The position numbers were made by a program, and so were the translations under genes. From positions 1-64,000 of the forward strand of contig JASBVF010000026.1 of assembly GCA_030147525.1 (NCBI GenBank): a stretch of DNA of 64,000 nt, read 5' to 3'. Every line of letters begins with the position of its first letter. The stretch's first letter is position 1. Shown piece after piece: positions 14,956-24,056 of the stretch. The stretch is from Bacteroidota bacterium (GTDB taxonomy: Bacteria > Bacteroidota > Bacteroidia > Chitinophagales > Saprospiraceae). The notes below the pieces were generated by a model. It saw only the letters and a list, made by a program, of their open reading frames with translations, was not told the DNA's origin and ran no database searches.

Positions 14956-16929
14956 ATGAAAACTCTCCTCCACCGTGGCGGCCACGCCATACCGATCCAG
15001 AAAGAAACCGAATTTTTCACCGTCAATGCCCGGTCGCTCAGGGATGTGCAGCGGCTGTCGGAGTGGGGCGTCGTGCAGGAGGTGAGGCAGGTTTTTGGTG
15101 ATGTTTTTAAAATAAAAACCACCGGCGATGCCCTCGACGACGTGATGAAATCGGCCCGTTTGGAAAACCTCGTGAGCCATCACGCCTATTGCCCGGAGGG
15201 CGATCCAAGCACCCGCTACTACCTCACCGACCTGATCGTGGTGACGGTGAAACCCAAAACCCGAACTACCACCATCGAAAATTTGCTGGAAAAACACGGC
15301 CTGACTTTCGTCAAAAAATACCCTGGCATGGACGGCGTTTTCCTCGTCCGGGTGACCAAGTCGGCGGAGAAAAACCCTGTTAAAATTGCCAGCGACCTGC
15401 TCGACCATCCCTATGTCCTGAGCGCCGAACCCAACCTCATCAACCGCTTCGAACCCGCCTACGAACCCAGGGACAAATACTTCTCCCGCCAGTGGCACCT
15501 CCACAGCAAACGGGGCGTGGAACTTGCCGCCGATGCGGGTGTGGAAGCCCCGAAAGCCTGGGACCTGACCCGTGGCAGCCGGGACGTCGTCGTGGCAGTG
15601 ATCGACGATGGCTTCGACCTCTCGCACCCCGATCTGCGAGGCCCCGGCAAGGTCGTTTTTCCTAAAGACTACGCAGACGGCGATGCCGAACCGTTTCCCG
15701 GGAAGGACGATTGTCACGGCACAGCGGTTGCTGGCGTCGCCATCGGCGAGGAAAATGGCGAGGGCATTGTCGGAGTGGCGCCGGGCTGTGCGTTCATGCC
15801 CGTCCGGTTTCGGTTAAATGCTGACGACGATACGCTGTGGGAAATTTTTCACTTCACCGGCGCACGGGCGGACGTGATTTGTTGCAGTTGGAACACGGTG
15901 CCAGTTTATTCACCGCTGCCTTCGATTTTGGATAAAAAATTTCACCAACTCGCCGCCACCGGCGGCCCTCGTGGCAAGGGCGTGGTGATCTGTTTTGCCT
16001 CCGGCAATTTCGATGCACCGGTTTTTCAAACGGGCAACGCTAATTTTCAATGGCTGCACCCGAAGGCGGGCTTGAAAACCACCGCTGGTTCCATCCTCAA
16101 CGGCTTCGCAGCGCACCCGGACGTGATCGCCGTGTCGGCCTCCACCAGCCAGAACCGCAAGGCGGCCTACTCCAACTGGGGCAAGGAAATTTCGCTCTGC
16201 GCCCCAAGCAACAATTTTCACCCGCTCGACCCGCAACTGCGCCTGCCCGGCCGCAGCATCTGGACGACGGATAATCACCACGAAGGCGGCGGCTACTCGG
16301 CCGGACGCTACACCGGCGCATTTGGCGGCACGTCGAGCGCAACGCCGCTGGTGGCGGGGATCGCCGCCCTCGTTCGCTCGGCGAACCCGGAACTGACGGC
16401 CGTGGAAGTGCGCCAAATTTTACAGGAAACCACCGATAAAATCACGGACGGTAACAACGACGTGATCCTCGGCCACTGCAAGGGAAATTATGATAAAAAA
16501 GGCCACTGCGAGTGGTTCGGTTACGGCAAGGTCAACGCCGCCAGGGCCGTGCAGCGGGCGAAGGAGCTGGTGCCGCCGCCCCCGCCGGAGGAGGTGATCT
16601 CGGAGGGAATTTTCATCGCTGCGGCCCTGGTTAACCCCGTGGGCAGCGACGTGTGGCGGGAGACGGTGACGCTGTTCAACACGCATTTCGAAGAGGTGAA
16701 CCTCGACGGCTGGTCGCTGGTGGAAAAACACGGCTGGGTGCAGCCCATCGAAAACCTGAAAATCGGCGCCCGGCAGTTCCTCGCCATCCAGATCAAAAAA
16801 TTCCTGCTGAGCAACCGGGGCGGTTCGATCACCTTATTTAATGATGTGCAACAGCAGGTGGACAAGGTGACGTACACGCTGGAGCAGGCGGAAAGGGAAG
16901 GGGAGACGATTCGGTTTTTGGGAGGGTAA
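14956..16929 (+). CDS. Subtilisin-like (S8) serine protease with lamin-tail-like C-terminus
   Basis: 657 residues. The catalytic triad is complete: Asp217 (VAVIDDGFD), His254 (CHGTAVAG) and Ser460 (GGTSSATPLVAG). An N-terminal region of about 190 residues looks like a fervidolysin-type propeptide (YYLTDLIVVTVKP; SAEPNLI). After a proline run (PPPPPEE, near 538) the last 115 residues (GIFIAAALVNPVGSDVWRET; GWSLVEKHGW) resemble a lamin-tail beta-sandwich domain. No signal peptide or lipobox precedes the propeptide, so the protein may be cytoplasmic or exported by an unusual route. The start is the first ATG after the C-rich repeat arm. Confidence 0.9.
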   Translation: MKTLLHRGGHAIPIQKETEFFTVNARSLRDVQRLSEWGVVQEVRQVFGDVFKIKTTGDALDDVMKSARLENLVSHHAYCPEGDPSTRYYLTDLIVVTVKPKTRTTTIENLLEKHGLTFVKKYPGMDGVFLVRVTKSAEKNPVKIASDLLDHPYVLSAEPNLINRFEPAYEPRDKYFSRQWHLHSKRGVELAADAGVEAPKAWDLTRGSRDVVVAVIDDGFDLSHPDLRGPGKVVFPKDYADGDAEPFPGKDDCHGTAVAGVAIGEENGEGIVGVAPGCAFMPVRFRLNADDDTLWEIFHFTGARADVICCSWNTVPVYSPLPSILDKKFHQLAATGGPRGKGVVICFASGNFDAPVFQTGNANFQWLHPKAGLKTTAGSILNGFAAHPDVIAVSASTSQNRKAAYSNWGKEISLCAPSNNFHPLDPQLRLPGRSIWTTDNHHEGGGYSAGRYTGAFGGTSSATPLVAGIAALVRSANPELTAVEVRQILQETTDKITDGNNDVILGHCKGNYDKKGHCEWFGYGKVNAARAVQRAKELVPPPPPEEVISEGIFIAAALVNPVGSDVWRETVTLFNTHFEEVNLDGWSLVEKHGWVQPIENLKIGARQFLAIQIKKFLLSNRGGSITLFNDVQQQVDKVTYTLEQAEREGETIRFLGG

Positions 16930-17400
16930 GCGTTTAAAACATGGATTACGCATACCAACTTACCTGAATGAAGATCCCATTGTGGAGTTTGCCACCCTGA
17001 GAACCGGGCGGTTTATTGAAGAATATAATACCTGCGTGACGTTGGTCACTGATTCTCCCCTTGTCTTTTCCGCACTTTTGACTATCACTTTTTTTTCGGC
17101 ATGAGCGCTGCACGCCGGGTTTCATTTTTGATAAAAATCATTCCACGCCAGTGGTGTTCATCATTTTAAAAAATAAAACCAGATGCGAATTTTGTCCACA
17201 TGCCAAAGACCGTGCTTCGGCAGGTGCCCGTAGTTTGAAGTAGGCCAGTAGGCAGGTAGGCAAGTAGGCCGGCGGGTGATTTTCAATCGGTTGGGTTTAC
17301 TTGTTTCACAAAACAAATTCCTGCGAGTTTACACCTTTTCACCTTCGAAGAATGTCGCTTGAAACTCATCATTTTTCCTAACTAAATTTTTTGATACATC
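16930..17400. other. Intergenic, with a single GTAGGC array
   Basis: About 470 bp with no credible open frame. At 17239-17271 there is one arm of the GTAGGC theme (GTAGGCCAGTAGGCAGGTAGG), without a partner. A TAAATTTTTTG tract about 15 bp before the following start codon could be part of its promoter. Confidence 0.5.
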
Positions 17401-18813
17401 ATGAAAGTTGAACAAATCTATACCGGTTGCCTGGCAGAAGCCGCTTATTACATCGAGAGCAACGGCGAAGCCGTCATCATCGACCCGCTGCGTGACGTGG
17501 AACCTTACATCGAGCGGGCCAAAGCCGACAACGCCAAAATCAAATACATTCTTGAAACCCACTTCCACGCCGACTTCGTCTCCGGCCACATCGATCTGGC
17601 CAAAAAAACCGGTGCTAAGATAGTTTTTGGCCCTACAGCTCAACCCAACTACGTTGCCCACATCGCCAAGGACGGCGAAATCCTGAAAGTGGGGAATGTC
17701 ACCATAAAAGTACTTCACACCCCCGGCCACACCATGGAAAGTTCCACCTACCTGCTCAAGGATGAAAACGGGAAGGACTACGCTATTTTCACCGGCGACA
17801 CCCTCTTCCTCGGCGACGTCGGACGTCCCGACCTGGCCATAAAACAGGGCGAACTGACCCGGGAAGACCTGGCCGGCTACCTCTTCGATTCGCTCCGCAA
17901 TAAGATTATGCCGCTGGCCGATGAGGTGATCGTTTACCCGGGCCACGGCGCCGGTTCCGCCTGCGGAAAGAAAATGAGCAAAGCCACAGAAGGGTTGCTC
18001 GGCGACCAGAAAAAATTCAACTACGCCCTTCGTGCAGATATGACAAAGGCTGAGTTTGTGAAAGAAGTCACCACCGGCCTCGTCGAACCGCCACAGTATT
18101 TCCCGAAGAATGCGATGATGAATAAAATGGGGTACTCCAGCATTGAAGACGTGCGCAAGCGGGGACTGAAGGCGCTGAGCGTGCGGGCTTTCAAAGCAGC
18201 CTGGGAGGGCGAAGAGGCACTCGTACTCGATACCCGTAACGAAGCCGAGTTCGTGAAAGGATTCATTCCCGGTTCCATTTTTATCGGAGTGGAAGGCGAT
18301 TTCGCTCCGTGGGTAGGCGCATTAATCCCGGATTTGAAATTGCCGATTCTGTTCGTTTGCGAACCTGGAAAGGAAGAGGAAGTGGTGGACCGCCTCGCCA
18401 GAGTCGGCTACGATAACTCCATCGGCTATCTCAACGGAGGTTTCGAAGCCTGGAAAAAAGCCGGTGAAGATATGGACACGCTGCCGGAAGTTAACGCAGA
18501 GCAGCTTGCCAGTTTGATGAAAACGGAAAAAATCAACCTGCTTGATGTGCGCAGAGCCAGTGAATACAATACTGAACACGTCGTTGGCGCTCAGAATTTT
18601 CCGCTGGATTTCATCAATAAAAACATGGCTCAACTGGATCATCATAAAAAATACTACGTCCACTGCCGCAGTGGCTACCGTTCGGTCATCGCAGCATCTA
18701 TTCTCAAATCGAGAGGTGTGGACAACCTGGTCAATATTCCCGGCGGCTACGAGGCTATGGGAAAAACTGACCTGAAGCGCACGGATTTCGTCGAGCAAAA
18801 CACAGAGCTTTAA
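17401..18813 (+). CDS. MBL-fold persulfide dioxygenase-like protein with two rhodanese domains
   Basis: 470 residues. The N-terminal MBL domain (1-230) carries THFHADFVSGH (His54, His56, Asp58), TPGHTMES and FTGDTLFLGDVGRPD, the pattern of ETHE1/CstB-like mononuclear-iron persulfide dioxygenases. Two rhodanese domains follow (about 255-355 and 365-460). The second has a canonical active loop CRSGYR (Cys422); the first has Cys320 in CEPGKE, an altered loop that is probably not a normal sulfurtransferase. The likely role is oxidation of glutathione or low-molecular-weight persulfides and sulfide detoxification in the cytoplasm. It is monocistronic; no sqr or cst-type regulator is nearby. Confidence 0.88.
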   Translation: MKVEQIYTGCLAEAAYYIESNGEAVIIDPLRDVEPYIERAKADNAKIKYILETHFHADFVSGHIDLAKKTGAKIVFGPTAQPNYVAHIAKDGEILKVGNVTIKVLHTPGHTMESSTYLLKDENGKDYAIFTGDTLFLGDVGRPDLAIKQGELTREDLAGYLFDSLRNKIMPLADEVIVYPGHGAGSACGKKMSKATEGLLGDQKKFNYALRADMTKAEFVKEVTTGLVEPPQYFPKNAMMNKMGYSSIEDVRKRGLKALSVRAFKAAWEGEEALVLDTRNEAEFVKGFIPGSIFIGVEGDFAPWVGALIPDLKLPILFVCEPGKEEEVVDRLARVGYDNSIGYLNGGFEAWKKAGEDMDTLPEVNAEQLASLMKTEKINLLDVRRASEYNTEHVVGAQNFPLDFINKNMAQLDHHKKYYVHCRSGYRSVIAASILKSRGVDNLVNIPGGYEAMGKTDLKRTDFVEQNTEL

Positions 18814-18961
18814 GAAATTCGATTTAGTGAAAGTGGGTAAGCGCTCTATCTTCATGGTGGGGCGCTCCCTTTCACTTGATGCGATGCAGGAAATATCAGA
18901 ATGAGTTGTTCGATTTTCAGATGAGGGTTAATTCGATTTCGAATTAGCCCTTTTTCGTTTA

Positions 18962-19055
18962 TGGTAAATTGGTAAATTAGTGAATTGGTAAATTGGGGAG
19001 CCACAGTGTCCAGTCCTAATTCACCAATTCACTAATTTACCAATCCACTAATTCC
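18962..19055. repeat. Snap-back array, GAATTGGTAAATTA theme
   Basis: The left arm 18962-18996 (GGTAAATTGGTAAATTAGTG...) and right arm 19016-19055 (AATTCACCAATTCACTAATT...) are near-perfect inverses over about 30 bp with a loop of about 20 nt. The right arm ends 11 bp before the glycerate kinase start. Confidence 0.85.
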
Positions 19056-19066
19056 TATTTTACGGC

Positions 19067-20203
19067 ATGAAAATCCTTATCGCTCCCGATTCTTTCAAAG
19101 ACGCACTCGCCGCACCCGATGTTTGCCGTGCCATCCGGCGGGGCATTCTGAAAGCCCGCCCGGAGGCTGACTGCACCCTGTTCCCGCTGGCTGACGGCGG
19201 GGAAGGTACCTCCGAAATCCTTGCCTGGCATTTGAAAGGTGAAATGATCCGGCTCACCGTCACCGGACCGCTGGGGCAGCCCGTCGAAGCGCATTATTTT
19301 CTGGCTGAAAACGGCCGGGTGGCTTTTGTTGAAATGGCGCAGGCCAGCGGCCTCCAACTGCTGCGGGCGGAGGAGCGCAACCCGTTGAAAACCAGTACCT
19401 ACGGCACCGGCGAACTCATTGCGGATGCGATCAAGAAAGGCGCCCGTAAAATTCTGCTTGGCATTGGCGGCAGCGCCACCAACGATGCAGGCATGGGCAT
19501 GGCGGCGGCGTTGGGTTGGCGGTTTTTATCAAAAAACGGAGAAGCGCTGCGACCGGCAGGGGAGAGTCTGGAGGCGGTGGAGGAAATTGTTGCGCCAGGT
19601 GAGGGCCCTGCTGGAACCAACTTGCAGGTTGAAGTCATCTGTGACGTGACCAACCCGCTTTTTGGCCCCGAGGGAGCTGCCCACGTTTACGCCCGGCAAA
19701 AGGGTGCTGACGATACCGCCATCGTCCGACTTGACGCCGGACTCCGGCATTTTTCAAAAAAACTGGAAGCGCATTTTGGTAAAAATTTCGCAGAAATACC
19801 CGGTGCCGGTGCAGCGGGCGGTTTGGGTGCTGGCGCAATGGCCTTTCTTGGCGCAAAGCTCAGGCCCGGCATCGAAGCGGTGATGGAACTGGCTGGTTTT
19901 GAGGAGGTTTTGAAAAATGCAGACCTCGTCATCACCGGCGAAGGCAAGCTGGACGGGCAGACGCTGCATGGCAAGCTGATTCACGGCATTTGTAAAAAAG
20001 CGGCGAAGCACGGCGTGCCGGTCATCGCCTTCTGCGGAACTTTGGAAGCTACCCCGGATTCGATCGCTGCGACGGGACTTCGGGCAGCGTTTTCTGTGCT
20101 GCGAAGGCCGGCAAATCTCAGCGAATCGATTGCGTCGACGGAGGAGGGGTTGCAATCATTAGCCTATAATGTACTGAAAATCATTGGGTTGAAAATACCC
20201 TAA
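19067..20203 (+). CDS. Glycerate kinase (GarK/GlxK type)
   Basis: 378 residues, normal for glycerate kinase family type I. It phosphorylates D-glycerate with ATP, giving 2- or 3-phosphoglycerate, in the cytoplasm. Typical motifs are KILIAPDSFKDALAAPDVC at the start, PLADGGEGT, the glycine-rich GIGGSATNDAGMGM and, near the C-terminus, TGEGKLDGQTLHGK. No glyoxylate-pathway genes are adjacent, so it probably works as a single salvage enzyme. Confidence 0.95.
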   Translation: MKILIAPDSFKDALAAPDVCRAIRRGILKARPEADCTLFPLADGGEGTSEILAWHLKGEMIRLTVTGPLGQPVEAHYFLAENGRVAFVEMAQASGLQLLRAEERNPLKTSTYGTGELIADAIKKGARKILLGIGGSATNDAGMGMAAALGWRFLSKNGEALRPAGESLEAVEEIVAPGEGPAGTNLQVEVICDVTNPLFGPEGAAHVYARQKGADDTAIVRLDAGLRHFSKKLEAHFGKNFAEIPGAGAAGGLGAGAMAFLGAKLRPGIEAVMELAGFEEVLKNADLVITGEGKLDGQTLHGKLIHGICKKAAKHGVPVIAFCGTLEATPDSIAATGLRAAFSVLRRPANLSESIASTEEGLQSLAYNVLKIIGLKIP

Positions 20204-20297
20204 ATATTAGTGAATATTTTAACAGACAATTCTCTAAAGCAAAGTAAATTCTCATTACATTAGCGTCCTAACCAAATAACACTACACCAAATTCCGC

Positions 20298-20570
20298 ATG
20301 AAAATCTACAGCACCCTACTTGCGTCTTTGATTGCATTCGTGTTTCCCTGCCAATCTGTTGACTTCGCTATTAATAAGGATGGACCTGGCGAGTTTCGTT
20401 CACTGGAAAAAATGTATGGAGAGCTTTTGTACGATGTGCAAATGGGGAAGGTATTTCCAGACGGAGAAGCCTTTGTGGACGATGTGCCGAATTTTTCGCC
20501 CGGAAAAGATTTCGAAATAGTACATAGCAGGAAAAACAGGGGAGGTTTCTATTTCGTGAAACCTAATTGA
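20298..20570 (+). pseudogene. Trehalase N-terminal stub (possible relic of a GH37 gene)
   Basis: 90 codons with a signal-peptide-like start (MKIYSTLLASLIAFVFPCQS). Residues about 40-80 (GELLYDVQMGKVFPDGEAFV, then DDVPN..P and an NRGGF near the end) strongly recall the conserved opening of GH37 trehalases, where L(F)xDVQ...FPDxKTFxDxxP is followed by a short helix and GFDL. The rest of the ~500-residue enzyme, including the catalytic Asp and Glu, is missing, and no continuing frame follows. Either a truncated trehalase gene or a short secreted protein derived from one. The similarity is judged by eye only. Confidence 0.5.
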
Positions 20571-20654
20571 CGATTATAAAAATGGCAAATCTAACGCCGG
20601 TCTATGCCGGTATCTTCTTGAAAACCTTATTTTTTCATTAAATCATTAATTGTT

Positions 20655-23600
20655 ATGCTAAAAGACTACTTAACCAAATTTTTTGCTTTTGCTGTCCTTT
20701 TTTTGGCAGCAAACTACATGCAGGCGCAGTTTGCCACTGTGACGGTTACGTCCGGTGCAGCTGCAGGTGACTACTACGGAAAAGTAGCTGCCTTTGGCCC
20801 GGACTGGGCTCCAACTTCCGGTACCGTCGTGCTGGTCGATGATGGAACCGGTGCAACTAACGGTTGCAACACTATCGTAAATGATGTTTCCGGTAAAATC
20901 GCCTTGATCGACCGGGGAGCATGCGGTTTTGTCAACAAGGTTTACAATGCTGACACTCTTGGCGCAATCGCAGTGATCATTTGCAACAACAACATTGCCT
21001 CACCCAATGCAGCTATCGTAATGGGAGGAACCGACCCCGGTATCACCATCCCTTCTCTGATGCTGAGCTACAACGACTGTCAGACGATCCGGGCTGCATT
21101 GCCGGATGTAGAGGTTTCCGTTGATTTGGGTGTGCCGGCGGCGCTTCCCGGTGAGCGTTGTGAAAATCCGATCGCTGTAACGCCTGGTACTTATACCATC
21201 AGTGAAATCTCAGCAGGTTTGGGAGCTATTTTCGCAGGTGCCGGTAATGCAGTATGGTATGAGTACACACCTGCTGCCACGACCCTTGCTACCGTCAGCT
21301 CCTGCGGTGGCGTAGACTCCCGTGTTTTTGTTGGTACAGCTTGTGGCGGTGCAGATTTTGCCGGGGATGATGATTGTGCTGACGCAAACGGAGATATCAC
21401 TTCTGCGGAAGTTTCATGGTTGGCGGTTGGCGGCACTACTTACTACATTCACTTCGATGACAGATGGACGGATGCCGGGTTTGACTGGACGCTTTCGGAA
21501 GGTACGCCTCCTGATGTTTCCGTCACTTTCAACGTGGACATGCAGTTTGAAACGACTGATCCAGCCGGTGTTTTCATCGCAGGTACTTTCAATGGCTGGA
21601 CACCTGAACCCATGACAGACAATGGCAACGACACCTGGTCTTACACCGCTGATGTTGAAGCTGGCTCAGAGGTACAGTGGAAGTACGTCAATGGCAACAC
21701 CTTCGAAAACGGTGACCTGTCTGATTGTGGCGTTGACGATGGTTTCGGTGGCTTTAACCGGGCTATTGTTGTAAACACACTGGAACCTGTTATTCTTGAC
21801 CTTACCTGCTACAACGCTTGTGTAGGTTGTGTGCCAACTGATTGTGATGTGCCTATCGCATTGATCGATGACAACCTGGACAGTTACACCCCCGGCCCAA
21901 GTGGAACTCAGGCTCCTCACTGGTCAACCTGGAGTGGCACAGTTGGTGGTGCGGAAGACGGCGTCATCAGCACCGAACAGTTTAATTCAGCACCTAACTC
22001 TTTGAAATTGACAGGTGGTGGATCTCAGGATGTTGTTTTGCTTTTAGGTGAAAAAACTTCCGGTCACTACATCCTGAGCTGGAAAATGTTTATCCCTACA
22101 GCACGCAGAGCTTATTATAACCTTCAGCACTTTGAAGTATTTGGAACAGGGGGAGAGTGGGCCATCGAAATCGCTTTCGATGCCAATAACCAGGGAGCTA
22201 TTACGATTGGCGGCGGCACTGTTCCGTTTACCTATCCGAATGGCGAGTGGTTCGACGTGGTACACTACATCGACCTGGATAATGACCAGGCAACTTTGTA
22301 CCTCAACAACCAGCACCTCTACAGCTGGCCTTTCAGCTGGCAGGGTGGCTCACAGAGCGGAGCACTTTCATTAGGCGCTGCGAACTTCTATCCACGTAAC
22401 GCTACTGACGTTTACTTCATTGATGATGTTTTCTACGCAGCGATCCCGCCTGCTGCCGATGGCAATTACTGCTACACAGCGATCCCAGTGGCCGAGGGCG
22501 TACACACTGCTCCTGACATCTCCTGCTTTGGTGGTCCTGATCAGGAAAATGCACCTAAAGGTCTGTGGTATTCTTATACCGCTGCAGAAGATGGCTTCAT
22601 CTACGTCGGTAGCTGTGGCGCCGGTGTTGATACCCGTGTATGGATTTTCAGTGGCGACTGCCAGGGCACCCGTTCTACCCTCGGCGTGAACGATGACGAG
22701 TGTGAAATGACTCCGGGCGGCGATCTCTACGCTTCCTACCGTGAAGCTGCAGTGACTGCCGGTGAAACTTACTACATCGTTTGGGATAACCGCTGGGATG
22801 ATGCCGGATTCGACTGGGAGCTTGGATTTTTCCCGGAAGTTTATCCAGGCGACTTCTGCTCTACTGCGGAAGTGGTTGATTTTGGCACGCACACCATTGA
22901 ATACTTTGGCTGGGCTTCTGTTTCCGGACCTCAGCTTGGAGCTTTCCTTGGCTATACGCCATATACCAACTCCAAATGGTTCTCTTTCACGCCAACTGCA
23001 AACACGCAAGTGAGAGCTTACACCTGTGGTTTAACTGGCGAGGATTCAAGGGTTTGGGTTTACACGGGCGATTGCAGCTCTTTTGAAACTTTGAACCTGA
23101 TAGCATCCAGCGATGACGAATGTGGTCTTCAGACTGACCTTACCTGGGATGTTACTGCCGGAACTACTTACTACATCGAGTGGGATGACAACTCAAATGA
23201 CTTCGAAGGTCACGACTGGGTATTGGAAGAGATCGTTCCTACCGTTTCTGTTACTTTCCAGGTTGATCTGACGCCTTACCTCGCTGCAGGTAACACCCTC
23301 GAAACAGTGAAAATCGCCGGTAACTTCGCTGACAATGGCGCTATCGGTGTGCCTAACTGGGATCCGCCTTCAGCTCCGGCTTTCACCGACCTCGGCAATG
23401 ATGTATGGAGTACGACCATCGAGTTTCCTGTTACTTCTGCAGGCCAAAACCTCGAGTTCAAATTCTTGAACACTGCCAACTCGTGGGGCGATTGTGGCGT
23501 TCAGCAGGAATGTATGGGGCCAGAAGACGCTGATTGTAAGAATCCGTCCAACGACAACCGTCTCCTCGTAATTCCTTCTGCCGACGAAACTCTTTGCTTT

Positions 23601-23891
23601 ACCTGGGAAACTTGCCTCGGTTGCAACGTAACCGGTACGAATGAATTGATCGATATTCCAATGACGGTTGCACCGAATCCATTCAGCAACCGCACCGTGG
23701 TTACTTTCAACAAATCTATCGTTGACGGACAGGTTCGCCTGACTTCCCTCACCGGACAGTTGGTCAGAACTTACAGAGTGAACGCTCCGCAGTTGATCAT
23801 CGAAAAAGATGGTCTGACGCCAGGCATTTACTTCCTCAACGTGGTCACTGAATCAGGTACTTCCGTTGCGCAGAAACTGATCGTCGAATAA
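20655..23891 (+). CDS. Large secreted PA-domain protein, T9SS type A cargo
   Basis: 1,078 residues. After a signal peptide (to about residue 24) comes a protease-associated (PA) domain (about 30-160; GKIALIDRGACGFVNKVYNA). Three similar beta-sandwich modules follow, each with CENPI/YCYTAI..., WYSYT, SCGAGVDTRVW, DDEC and TYYIxWDxxxxDAGFDWxL signatures (about 165-285, 600-730, 735-865), close to the PPC-like domains of secreted peptidases. Two starch-binding-like E-set modules (VSVTFNVDM...GTFNGW and VSVTFQVDLT...) and a laminin-G-like segment (about 400-590) are interspersed. The last 80 residues (VAPNPFSNRTVV ... GIYFLNVVTESG...QKLIVE) are a T9SS type A sorting signal. No catalytic domain is present, so an adhesive or polymer-binding surface role is likely. 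Confidence 0.88.
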   Translation: MLKDYLTKFFAFAVLFLAANYMQAQFATVTVTSGAAAGDYYGKVAAFGPDWAPTSGTVVLVDDGTGATNGCNTIVNDVSGKIALIDRGACGFVNKVYNADTLGAIAVIICNNNIASPNAAIVMGGTDPGITIPSLMLSYNDCQTIRAALPDVEVSVDLGVPAALPGERCENPIAVTPGTYTISEISAGLGAIFAGAGNAVWYEYTPAATTLATVSSCGGVDSRVFVGTACGGADFAGDDDCADANGDITSAEVSWLAVGGTTYYIHFDDRWTDAGFDWTLSEGTPPDVSVTFNVDMQFETTDPAGVFIAGTFNGWTPEPMTDNGNDTWSYTADVEAGSEVQWKYVNGNTFENGDLSDCGVDDGFGGFNRAIVVNTLEPVILDLTCYNACVGCVPTDCDVPIALIDDNLDSYTPGPSGTQAPHWSTWSGTVGGAEDGVISTEQFNSAPNSLKLTGGGSQDVVLLLGEKTSGHYILSWKMFIPTARRAYYNLQHFEVFGTGGEWAIEIAFDANNQGAITIGGGTVPFTYPNGEWFDVVHYIDLDNDQATLYLNNQHLYSWPFSWQGGSQSGALSLGAANFYPRNATDVYFIDDVFYAAIPPAADGNYCYTAIPVAEGVHTAPDISCFGGPDQENAPKGLWYSYTAAEDGFIYVGSCGAGVDTRVWIFSGDCQGTRSTLGVNDDECEMTPGGDLYASYREAAVTAGETYYIVWDNRWDDAGFDWELGFFPEVYPGDFCSTAEVVDFGTHTIEYFGWASVSGPQLGAFLGYTPYTNSKWFSFTPTANTQVRAYTCGLTGEDSRVWVYTGDCSSFETLNLIASSDDECGLQTDLTWDVTAGTTYYIEWDDNSNDFEGHDWVLEEIVPTVSVTFQVDLTPYLAAGNTLETVKIAGNFADNGAIGVPNWDPPSAPAFTDLGNDVWSTTIEFPVTSAGQNLEFKFLNTANSWGDCGVQQECMGPEDADCKNPSNDNRLLVIPSADETLCFTWETCLGCNVTGTNELIDIPMTVAPNPFSNRTVVTFNKSIVDGQVRLTSLTGQLVRTYRVNAPQLIIEKDGLTPGIYFLNVVTESGTSVAQKLIVE

Positions 23892-23929
23892 TCGACAACA
23901 GTTATTGAAACGGTAGTTTCATAAAATAA

Positions 23930-23968
23930 AAAAGCCCGTTCCGGACGTTCCGGGGCGGGCTTTTTTTT
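23930..23968 (+). terminator. Rho-independent terminator of the T9SS cargo gene
   Basis: AAGCCCG (23932-23938) pairs with CGGGCTT around 23955-23962, followed by eight Ts. It lies about 40 bp after the stop codon. Confidence 0.85.
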
Positions 23969-24056
23969 GGGTTGAAAAGTTAATTTGGTTGAATGGTTTA
24001 AAATGAGCAGTTACTATGGTTGACCCGTTCAATTTTTTAACTCATTCATCCAATTT
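23969..24056. repeat. Snap-back array, GTTGAAAAGTTAATTT theme (convergent spacer)
   Basis: The left arm (23969-24007; GGTTGAAAAGTTAATTTGGT...) and right arm (24020-24056; GTTCAATTTTTTAACTCATT...) are degenerate inverses. The right arm begins, on the minus strand, exactly at the cmk stop codon. Confidence 0.6.
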
